Assembly: GCA_003487005.1 (NCBI GenBank)
Contig: DNFG01000228.1
Coordinates: 1-11,023 of the forward strand
DNA length: 11,023 nucleotides
Source: Bryobacterales bacterium
GTDB lineage: Bacteria > Acidobacteriota > Terriglobia > Bryobacterales > Bryobacteraceae
Direction: 5' to 3'
In this document: piece after piece, positions 1 through 5,755 of the stretch
Position numbering within the stretch: position 1 is the stretch's first letter
How the letters are laid out: the number at the start of each line of letters is the position of its first letter
Notes under the pieces: model-generated
Told to the model about the DNA's origin: nothing
Database searches by the model: none
What the model saw: the letters and a program-made list of their open reading frames with translations, nothing else
Made by a program: the position numbers and the translations under genes

Positions 1-100
1 TCCGATCTCTCCTTGACAGTCGGACAGTGGGGGGCGGCGCGTGGGACGGGTTCCTGGAAATCGGGGAAACCTCCTCGCGGGCCGCTTCATCCATTCGGGC

Positions 101-493
101 ATGGCCTTGAACCGTCCTGTCTTCCTGCACTTCCCCGCTGTCTGGGCCGTCTGCTTTTTGCTGACCGGAATCGCCTACTGGAGCACTCCTTACAATGCCC
201 GGGATCTCCCGTTCTCCTTTTATGTCCCGGGATTGCTCTCGGTCTCTCTCGCGGCTCTTGTGTTCCGCGCGTACCGCGCCTCGACCTTCTGGCGCATTGT
301 CCTGATCTTTGCGTCGACCGTGCCCGCGGTCTTCTTCCTGCGAGTGGCCGCCGACACGATGAAAGACCCCACAACCCATAATCTGTGGCCGATCGAAATC
401 GTTTTGGCCTCGGGTTTCGGGCTTGCCGCCGCGGGCGCCGGCGCGCTGATGGGCGCCGTTGCCGGACGTTTCATGGAACCCCGCCCCCGCTAG
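101..493 (+). CDS. Small hypothetical membrane protein, four predicted helices
   Basis: Predicted integral membrane protein of 130 residues; I do not recognise the family. Four hydrophobic stretches can be seen at about residues 9-27, 38-58, 63-84 and 97-122, with short polar or basic connectors (RAYRAS near 57-62) and a basic tail ending PRPR. No catalytic motif or signal-peptide cleavage site is evident. The ATG at 101 is chosen because it sits just before the first helix, but no Shine-Dalgarno is visible there; an in-frame GTG at 41 follows a G-run and would add 20 mostly polar residues. The stop at 493 lies 32 bases before the oxidoreductase start, so co-transcription is possible. Function is unknown; confidence is high that it is coding (long hydrophobic pattern) and modest for the start. 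Confidence 0.7.
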   Translation: MALNRPVFLHFPAVWAVCFLLTGIAYWSTPYNARDLPFSFYVPGLLSVSLAALVFRAYRASTFWRIVLIFASTVPAVFFLRVAADTMKDPTTHNLWPIEIVLASGFGLAAAGAGALMGAVAGRFMEPRPR

Positions 494-509
494 CGACGGC
501 GCAACCCGG

Positions 510-515
510 TAACAT
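510..515 (+). promoter_or_regulatory. Possible -10 element of the oxidoreductase gene
   Basis: The hexamer TAACAT lies 10 bases before the ATG at 526 and overlaps an alternative in-frame ATG at 514. No good -35 is visible 16-18 bases upstream. If used, the transcript would carry only a few leader bases. The same hexamer stands 6 bases before the PAS gene start. Confidence 0.3.
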
Positions 516-525
516 GGTCCCAGCC

Positions 526-1710
526 ATGTCCACCCTGACCCGCCGCGCCCTCGTTTCCGCCGCCGCCGTGTTGCCCGGCCTTCGCGCCCAGCCGTCCAGA
601 GTCCGGATCGGCATCGCCGGGGGGCGCTTCGGCGCCACGTTCCAGTGGCATCTGGACCCCGGCTGTGAAGTTGCCGCCGTTTGCGACATCGCCGATGCCC
701 CGCTGGACCGCCTCGCCACGATTTACCGCTGCCCGAATACGTACAAGTCCTTCGATGCGCTGCTGAAGCATCCCCAACTGGATGCCGTCGGCGTCTTCAC
801 GCCCGCTCCGCTACACGCCGAAATGGCCATCGCCGCGCTCAAAGCCGGCAAGCACGTCATCTCCGCCGTCCCCGCCGGCCTGAGCGTCGAAGAACTCGAG
901 GAGATCCTCGCGACGGTCCGCTCCACCGGGCTCAAGTACATGATGGCGGAGACCAGCTATTACCTCGCGCCGGTCATCCGCTGCCGCGAAATGGCCGCCG
1001 CGGGGGAATTTGGCACGCTCTTTTATGCCGAATCCGAGTATCACCATGAAGGGCTGATTGACCTGATGCACAATCCCGACGGCACGCCCACCTGGCGCCA
1101 CGGCTATCCCCCGATGCTGTACCCGACGCACTGCACGGGGATGATCGTTCCGGTGATGGGGGAACGGCTGACGGAGGTCACGGCGACGGGTTGGGGCGAC
1201 AACCACGTCATCCTCCGGTCGAACCGGTACAAGAACCCGTTCTGGAACGAGACGGCCTTCTTCAAGACTTCCGGCGGCCATGCCGCCCGGGTGGCGGTCT
1301 ACTGGCATGCCGCCGCCGGCGTGGTGGAGCGCGGGCAGTTTCTCGGGGACCGGATGTCCTATTTCATGCACCGGCCCGAAGGCTCACCCGACACGATCGT
1401 CCGGATCGCGAAGGACGGCCGCACCGAACTCGATTCCAACAACTACCCGGCCGGGAAGGTGGAGATCCGTCCGGCCAACGATCCCGATTACTTCGACCGC
1501 CTCCCGGAACCGATGCGCGTCAAGACCGGGCACGGCAATTCGCACACGTTTCTCACCCACGAGTTCATCAGTGCGATCCGGGAGGACCGCCACCCGGCGG
1601 TCCACATCTGGGAGGCGATCGCGTACACACTGCCGGGCATCATTGCCCATCAGTCCGCATTGAAGGGCGGGGTTTCGATGAAGATCCGCGACTATGGGCC
1701 GGCAGCTTGA
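526..1710 (+). CDS. Tat-exported Gfo/Idh/MocA-family oxidoreductase-like protein
   Basis: The 394-residue protein has the Gfo/Idh/MocA layout: an N-terminal NAD(P)-binding Rossmann fold (GIAGGRFG at 29-36, acidic end of a beta strand at D54) and a C-terminal alpha/beta substrate domain. A twin-arginine leader (TRRAL at 5-9, hydrophobic core, A-Q around 21-22) predicts Tat export to the periplasm, seen in many secreted members. The family's Glu-Lys-Pro motif after AGKHV reads Ala-Val-Pro (114-116); the lysine normally involved in cofactor binding and catalysis is absent. A histidine is kept at 202 (YPTHCTG). Substrate cannot be told from sequence; sugars or cyclitols are usual for the family. 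ATG 526 is preferred over ATG 514, which overlaps a possible -10. An in-frame start at 385 would overlap the preceding gene. It ends 15 bases from the convergent PAS gene. Confidence 0.88.
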   Translation: MSTLTRRALVSAAAVLPGLRAQPSRVRIGIAGGRFGATFQWHLDPGCEVAAVCDIADAPLDRLATIYRCPNTYKSFDALLKHPQLDAVGVFTPAPLHAEMAIAALKAGKHVISAVPAGLSVEELEEILATVRSTGLKYMMAETSYYLAPVIRCREMAAAGEFGTLFYAESEYHHEGLIDLMHNPDGTPTWRHGYPPMLYPTHCTGMIVPVMGERLTEVTATGWGDNHVILRSNRYKNPFWNETAFFKTSGGHAARVAVYWHAAAGVVERGQFLGDRMSYFMHRPEGSPDTIVRIAKDGRTELDSNNYPAGKVEIRPANDPDYFDRLPEPMRVKTGHGNSHTFLTHEFISAIREDRHPAVHIWEAIAYTLPGIIAHQSALKGGVSMKIRDYGPAA

Positions 1711-1725
1711 GCCGGGGGGAGGCAG

Positions 1726-2229
1726 CTATAACTTCCTCAGTGCCTCGGGGCAGATGCCGTGGCTGATCCGGACACCGAGGCGCTCCATCAGGAACTCCTC
1801 GACGGGGAGCCACTGTTCGCCGGATTTCACGCGTTTGGTCCAGGCACACATGACAAGGAGTTCATCCGCCTCGTGCGGCTCCGGCGGTTCTTCCGGGCTA
1901 AACAGGACACAGTGGATTCCGGGAGCGATATTGGCCCTCGCATCGTAGTGGATGGAGAGGATCTCCCCGTCCTTGCGCACGATCCGGGCCATTCCGCTGA
2001 GGGAACCGTCCCGAAGAAGAGTTTGCCACTGAGTTGCAATGAGGACAAGGTCCTCCGCGGGTACGGTGTCGGCCAGGGTCCGGCCGCGCAACTCGTCCGC
2101 GGACTCCCCGAGAAGCAGGCAGGCAGCCTCGTTGGAGGCCAGATTCGCGGACTGATCATTCAGGATGACGGCAGCAACTTCGAGGCTGTCGAAGAGAGCG
2201 CGAAGATACTTTACCTCAGTCTCCGGCAT
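1726..2229 (-). CDS. Stand-alone PAS-domain sensory protein with short Cys-containing tail
   Basis: A 167-residue soluble protein. Residues about 5-112 form a PAS fold: LRALFDSLEVAAVILND, the N-x-A-A-C-x-L-L-G segment (33-41), an ELRGRTLADTVP turn and a KDGEI beta hairpin. The tail (124-167) resembles the short C-terminal module on many PAS and response-regulator proteins that carries C-x-x-C, a tryptophan, and an SHG-I-C-P-x-C ending. Here it reads C128-x-x-T131 and C160-x-x-A163, so one Cys of each pair is missing. There is no kinase, GGDEF or DNA-binding domain, so it would have to signal through a partner. Ligand is unknown. The start ATG at 2229 is preceded 6 bases earlier by TAACAT, suggesting a leaderless transcript. 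It is divergent from the CpaE-like gene and convergent with the oxidoreductase. Confidence 0.85.
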   Translation of the reverse strand: MPETEVKYLRALFDSLEVAAVILNDQSANLASNEAACLLLGESADELRGRTLADTVPAEDLVLIATQWQTLLRDGSLSGMARIVRKDGEILSIHYDARANIAPGIHCVLFSPEEPPEPHEADELLVMCAWTKRVKSGEQWLPVEEFLMERLGVRISHGICPEALRKL

Positions 2230-2235
2230 ATCTCT

Positions 2236-2241
2236 ATGTTA
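2236..2241 (-). promoter_or_regulatory. Candidate -10 element of the PAS gene
   Basis: TAACAT reads toward the PAS gene, and exactly 6 bases (AGAGAT) separate it from the ATG at 2229. Transcription would start at or next to the A of the start codon. No convincing -35 is visible at the expected distance. Confidence 0.4.
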
Positions 2242-2311
2242 GATGGTGCAATGGGGCTCCGCTGACTCGGGTGATCCGCTTAGTCCGACAGCGCTTTCGC
2301 CTGATTCCGGC

Positions 2312-2333
2312 TAGGTGATTTCCGTTTCACCTA
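2312..2333. repeat. 7-bp perfect inverted repeat with 8-bp spacer, operator-like
   Basis: TAGGTGA (2312-2318) and TCACCTA (2327-2333) are perfect reverse complements separated by 8 bases. The element sits in the 172-base divergent region between the PAS gene and the CpaE-like gene, a natural place for an operator controlling either. Arms this short arise several times by chance in 11 kb, so placement is the main argument. Confidence 0.35.
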
Positions 2334-2347
2334 AGCACATCGCTGGA

Positions 2348-2377
2348 TTGTGTGACTCCAGTCTTCCCCCCTACTCT
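2348..2377 (+). promoter_or_regulatory. Weak candidate promoter for the CpaE-like gene
   Basis: TTGTGT (2348-2353) and TACTCT (2372-2377) are spaced by 18 bases and lie just before the Shine-Dalgarno of the gene at 2402. Each box has only a partial match to the sigma-70 consensus. Confidence 0.25.
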
Positions 2378-2387
2378 GAGAATGGAC

Positions 2388-2394
2388 GGAGAAG
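2388..2394 (+). promoter_or_regulatory. Ribosome binding site fixing the start of the CpaE-like gene
   Basis: GGAGAAG is followed by 7 bases and then ATG at 2402. This favours 2402 over an upstream in-frame GTG at 2315, which would lie inside the inverted repeat and adds a low-complexity, basic extension. Confidence 0.65.
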
Positions 2395-2401
2395 ACGCCC
2401 T

Positions 2402-3598
2402 ATGTTGCGGGGATTAATGATTTGCCCGGACTCGACGCTGGCCGGCAGCCTGCAGGAGGTCTTGCAGGAGACGCGGCAGGTGGACGTAGTCCGCGATCTC
2501 GACCGCTATCCCGAGAATCTGGAACTGCTGCGCGTTTTGAGGGCGCACACGCCGGAGGTGCTGCTGATCAGCACGGAGCAGGTGGACAAGGCGCTGGCGG
2601 CGGTGCACCTGGTGGAGGAGCACATGCCGGGCCTGCCGATCGTGGCAGTGAGTTCGCACGCGGATGCTTCGGTGTTGATCCAACTGGTGCGGACGGGTGT
2701 CCGGGAGTTTCTGTCGGCTCCGTTTCAGGTAGGGGCGGTCTTCGAGGCGCTGGGCCGGGTGGAGCAACTGGCGGCGAAGCAGCCGGCGGGACCGTCGGAG
2801 ATCGGCCACATCTATACATTTCTGCCTTCGAAGCCAGGGGTGGGCACATCGACCGTGGCGGTGAACGCGGCGATTGCGATGGGCCGTTCGGTCGGCGCGC
2901 GCCGGAAGGCGCTGTTGCTGGACATGGATTTGAGTTCGGGGATCGTCGGGTTCCTGCTGAAGATCACGAATCTGCACAGCATCATCGAAGCGGCGGAAAA
3001 CTCGCACCATCTGGACGAATCACTGTGGGAACGGCTGATCACCCGGAGGCAGAACCTGGAGATCCTGCATTCGGGACGATTAAACCCCGATTTCCGGATC
3101 AACAGCGCGCAGGTGCAGGCGCTGATGGAGTTTGCCCGCCGGAACTACGCCGCGGTGTGCGTGGACGTCTCGGGGAACCTGGAGCGGTATTCCCTGGAGG
3201 TGATGCAGGAGTCGAAGCAGATCTTCCTGGTGGTGACGCCCGAGATTCCCTCGCTGCACCTGGCGCGGGAGAAGCTGACTTTTCTGCAGCAACTGGAACT
3301 GGCGGAGCGGGTGACGGTGCTGCTGAACCGGAATCACCGCCGGGCGGTGATCGGCAAGGACCAGATCGAGGGTCTGCTGGGGGTGCCGGTGTCGATGGCA
3401 TTTCCGAACGACTATCAGGGGGTCCACCGGGCTTTGCAGGCGGGGCGGGCGGTGGAGCCAGCCTCGGAGTTGGGCAAGCAGTTCGCCTCATTCGCGCTGC
3501 GGACGCTGGGCGACAAAGCGGAGGCCTCGCCGAAGGCGAAGACGGAGTCGAAGAAGAAGCTGGCGGAGTATTTCTCGCTGTTGCCCGGCCGGGGTTGA
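2402..3598 (+). CDS. CpaE/TadZ-like protein: degenerate receiver plus MinD-type ATPase
   Basis: A 398-residue cytoplasmic protein with the CpaE/TadZ architecture; in Tad pili such proteins localise the assembly machinery at the pole. Residues 1-125 look like a response-regulator receiver, but the phospho-acceptor position after VLLI (53-56) is Ser-Thr and the usual Lys-Pro turn is Ala-Pro (106-107), so it should not be phosphorylated. Residues 133-370 are a MinD/ParA-type ATPase. The deviant Walker A is SKPGVGTST (143-151): the signature Lys (144) is kept, but the second P-loop Lys is Thr149. Walker A' is LLLDMDLSSG (171-180), and VCVDVSG (252-258) is Walker-B-like. The tail (371-398) is Lys/Glu-rich. 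No secretin, TadA, TadB or pilin gene is in the window, so the pilus role is inferred from family only. A promoter for the next gene overlaps its stop. Confidence 0.85.
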   Translation: MLRGLMICPDSTLAGSLQEVLQETRQVDVVRDLDRYPENLELLRVLRAHTPEVLLISTEQVDKALAAVHLVEEHMPGLPIVAVSSHADASVLIQLVRTGVREFLSAPFQVGAVFEALGRVEQLAAKQPAGPSEIGHIYTFLPSKPGVGTSTVAVNAAIAMGRSVGARRKALLLDMDLSSGIVGFLLKITNLHSIIEAAENSHHLDESLWERLITRRQNLEILHSGRLNPDFRINSAQVQALMEFARRNYAAVCVDVSGNLERYSLEVMQESKQIFLVVTPEIPSLHLAREKLTFLQQLELAERVTVLLNRNHRRAVIGKDQIEGLLGVPVSMAFPNDYQGVHRALQAGRAVEPASELGKQFASFALRTLGDKAEASPKAKTESKKKLAEYFSLLPGRG

Positions 3599-3622
3599 GG
3601 CCCGCGCGCCGCGGCATACAAT
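3595..3622 (+). promoter_or_regulatory. Sigma-70-type promoter of the permease gene overlapping the cpaE-like stop
   Basis: TTGAGG (3595-3600, containing the TGA stop of the preceding gene) and TACAAT (3617-3622) are spaced by 16 bases; TACAAT matches five of six consensus positions. The predicted start point, 7-8 bases after the -10, falls at or beside the GTG at 3630, implying a leaderless message. Confidence 0.6.
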
Positions 3623-3629
3623 GGCAGCA

Positions 3630-4343
3630 GTGACTACGACGACTGCCTTTCAGGATGAACTGCGCCGGGCGCTGCCGCGGGCCGGCGGTGCGCGGGGCCT
3701 GTTACTTCTGCCCGCCCTGGCGCTGCTGGGGACGCTGATTCCGGCCCGCCTCGGCACGGCTTTCCTCGATCCCATCTACCACGTCTTTTACACTGCCCTG
3801 GCCGTACTGTTCGGCGGATCGTTCGCCGCGCAGGGCTTCGGGGGCGAGCGGGAGCGCCAGTTTCTGATCAACTGGACGGGCGGGGACGCGCCGGTGGTGC
3901 TGGGCAAACTGCTGGCGGCGACGCTGTGGGGCTGGTTGTGCTGGCTGCTGATTTACGGGGCCTCGCTGGCGCGGATCGACACGGCCGGGGGGGCGATGAC
4001 GCTGCCGGTGTTCACGGTATTCGGGGCGGGGGTGCTGGCGGCGGGGGCAGCGTGGCTGAGCGCGGCGGCGGGGGCGTTGCTGGCGTTGAGCACGCAGTCG
4101 GTGGTGACGGCGCGGCAGTTGCTGCGGCTCGGATTTTTCTTCATCCTGCTGTTGGTGGTGATTGTGCCGCGGCTGTTCCCGGCGGATGTGCAGGCGTCGC
4201 TGCGGGCGCTGCTTTCGTGGAATTCGGCGGGGCACACGATGACGATCGCGGGTGCGGGGGCAGCGCTGCTGGGGCTGCATTTGTACCGCCGGGCTCTCAG
4301 GCTTTTGACTGAGCAGCGCACGGGTCTATCCATCACGTCCTAA
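3630..4343 (+). CDS. ABC-2-type permease-like membrane protein without partner ATPase gene
   Basis: A 237-residue integral membrane protein (240 if started at ATG 3621). Six hydrophobic segments are seen, roughly at residues 25-43, 52-70, 93-112, 128-152, 168-185 and 205-225 of the longer form. Between helices 2 and 3 lies GERERQFLINWTGGDAPVVL followed by GK, matching the ABC-2 transporter pattern (ErErgT...LL...lGK) found after the first membrane pair, so it probably forms the membrane half of an exporter. No ABC nucleotide-binding subunit is present; the neighbouring ATPases are MinD-type and AAA+. Start: no Shine-Dalgarno precedes ATG 3621, which overlaps the -10 TACAAT, whereas GTG 3630 fits a leaderless transcript. 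Read-through from the upstream gene could still use the ATG. Substrate is unknown. Confidence 0.75.
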   Translation: MTTTTAFQDELRRALPRAGGARGLLLLPALALLGTLIPARLGTAFLDPIYHVFYTALAVLFGGSFAAQGFGGERERQFLINWTGGDAPVVLGKLLAATLWGWLCWLLIYGASLARIDTAGGAMTLPVFTVFGAGVLAAGAAWLSAAAGALLALSTQSVVTARQLLRLGFFFILLLVVIVPRLFPADVQASLRALLSWNSAGHTMTIAGAGAALLGLHLYRRALRLLTEQRTGLSITS

Positions 4344-4377
4344 GGTGTCATTGTCCTGAGTCGCGGGGATCGCCTCA

Positions 4378-4406
4378 TTGCCGGCTGGGCAGGGGGCCGG
4401 AATACT
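4378..4406 (+). promoter_or_regulatory. Candidate promoter of the AAA+ ATPase gene
   Basis: TTGCCG (4378-4383) and AATACT (4401-4406) are separated by 17 bases, each matching four of six consensus positions. It lies in the 82-base gap after the permease, and GGAA at 4413-4416 could serve as a weak ribosome binding site for ATG 4426. Confidence 0.35.
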
Positions 4407-4425
4407 GGAAGTGGAACTCAAGTTC

Positions 4426-5754
4426 ATGAGCGCATCCCCAGCACCGCCCACATCCGCCATTCCGGCCGATTTCGTTTTCGTCCCGCCGGTCCCCGAGACG
4501 ATGGACGAACTCGGCGTACCCGAGTCGCTGGTGGAGCAGTTGCTGCTGAAGATGCTGTTCTTCCGGGGCGACACGACGGGGCGGGTTCTGGGGCAGTCGC
4601 TGGGGCTGAATTTCAGCGTGATCGAGGCGATGATCGAGCGGCTGAAGCGGCAGCATCTGTTGATGGTGAAGAGTTCGCTGGGGATGGGTGCGATCAGCGC
4701 GGTATTTTCGCTCACCGAGGCGGGGCGGGAACTGACGCGGGAGTATCTGGAGGCGAATCAGTATGCGGGGCGGGTGCCGGTGCCGCTGGAGCAGTACGTG
4801 GTGGGCGTGAAGATGCAGCGGAACAAGGCGGACTGGCTGACGCCGGAGATGCTGCGGAAGGCGTACCGGCACATGGTGGTCTCCGAAGACGTGATGTCGC
4901 AGATCGGGCCGGCGGTGAATTCGGGGAAGTCGTTTCTGATCTACGGGCAGCCGGGCAATGGCAAGACGTTTCTGGCGGAGGCGCTGTTCAACATCGAGGC
5001 GAGTCCGATTTACATTCCGTTCGCGATCGAGTGTCAGGGGCAGATCATCCAGATGTACGACCCGATCTATCACGAACGGCTGGACGAGGATGAACCGGAG
5101 ATCAGCGCGTTTCACCGGGAGGCGGGGTTTGACGGGCGGTGGCTGAAGGCGCGGCGGCCGTTCATCGTATCGGGGGGCGAGTTGACGCTGGGGATGCTGG
5201 ACTTGAGCTTCAATCCGGCGTCGAAGGTGTATGACGCGCCGTTTCAGTTAAAGGCGAATAATGGGATCTATCTGATTGACGATTTCGGGCGGCAGCGGGT
5301 GAGTCCGGCGGAGGTGCTGAACCGGTGGATCGTGCCGATGGAGCGGCGGACGGATTTTCTGAGTTTTCTGACGGGGGGGAAGGCGCAGGTGCCGTTCGAG
5401 TGTTTTCTGATCTTCTCGACGAACCTGCGCCCGGAGCAGTTGGGCGACGAGGCCTTTCTGCGGCGGATTCAGTACAAGATGCTGCTGCGGAGCCCGAAGG
5501 AAGCGGAGTTTTGCACGATTTTCGAGCGGTACGCGCAGTCACAGGGACTGGAAGTGGATGTCACGGTTCTGGATGCGTTCCTGCAGAAGCACTATCACCG
5601 GACAGGCAAAAAGCTGCGGCGGTGCCATCCGCGCGATCTGATCACCCACGCGATCGACATGATTCGCTTCGAGCGCCTGGAGTACCGGTTAACGGGGGAG
5701 TTACTGGACCGGGCGTTCACATCGACGTTTGTCGAACAGGAGTGGGAGGACTGA
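4426..5754 (+). CDS. AAA+ family ATPase with N-terminal winged-helix region
   Basis: A 442-residue cytoplasmic protein. Residues about 27-110 resemble a winged helix (short helices, a recognition-helix-like FSVIEAMIERLKRQHLL, then a beta wing ending in SLTEAGRELTREYL). Residues 140-440 are an AAA+ module: Walker A GQPGNGKT (174-181), Walker B IYLIDDFG (281-288, ending Asp-Asp, not Asp-Glu), sensor 1 STN (331-333), a likely arginine finger at R346/R347 (DEAFLRRIQ), and an HPRDL sensor-2 motif (401-405). The roughly 100 residues between Walker A and B are rich in aromatic and acidic residues. The family's precise role is unknown to me: it could remodel a protein complex or act at DNA. ATG 4426 is chosen; TTG 4378 lies in the predicted promoter and GTG 4411 is possible. 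It ends one base before the convergent BsuPI gene. Confidence 0.85.
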   Translation: MSASPAPPTSAIPADFVFVPPVPETMDELGVPESLVEQLLLKMLFFRGDTTGRVLGQSLGLNFSVIEAMIERLKRQHLLMVKSSLGMGAISAVFSLTEAGRELTREYLEANQYAGRVPVPLEQYVVGVKMQRNKADWLTPEMLRKAYRHMVVSEDVMSQIGPAVNSGKSFLIYGQPGNGKTFLAEALFNIEASPIYIPFAIECQGQIIQMYDPIYHERLDEDEPEISAFHREAGFDGRWLKARRPFIVSGGELTLGMLDLSFNPASKVYDAPFQLKANNGIYLIDDFGRQRVSPAEVLNRWIVPMERRTDFLSFLTGGKAQVPFECFLIFSTNLRPEQLGDEAFLRRIQYKMLLRSPKEAEFCTIFERYAQSQGLEVDVTVLDAFLQKHYHRTGKKLRRCHPRDLITHAIDMIRFERLEYRLTGELLDRAFTSTFVEQEWED

Positions 5755-5755
5755 A

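Noticed and set aside
13..18. Perfect TTGACA near the window start as a -35 box
   Set aside because: No -10-like hexamer lies 15-19 bases downstream; the sequence there is all G and C.
2230..2401. Replication origin at the skew change
   Set aside because: Only one poor 7-of-9 match to a DnaA box (CTAAGCACA) and no AT-rich unwinding stretch; the gap is too short and the flanking genes are not origin genes.
2422..3633. 403-residue open frame overlapping the CpaE-like gene in another frame
   Set aside because: Gly/Ala-rich with no recognisable motif, whereas the overlapping frame has the full MinD-type ATPase.
4377..4407. Hairpin terminator after the permease (ATTGCCGG ... CCGGAAT)
   Set aside because: The arms need a bulged base and there is no T-run; the same bases are better explained as a promoter.
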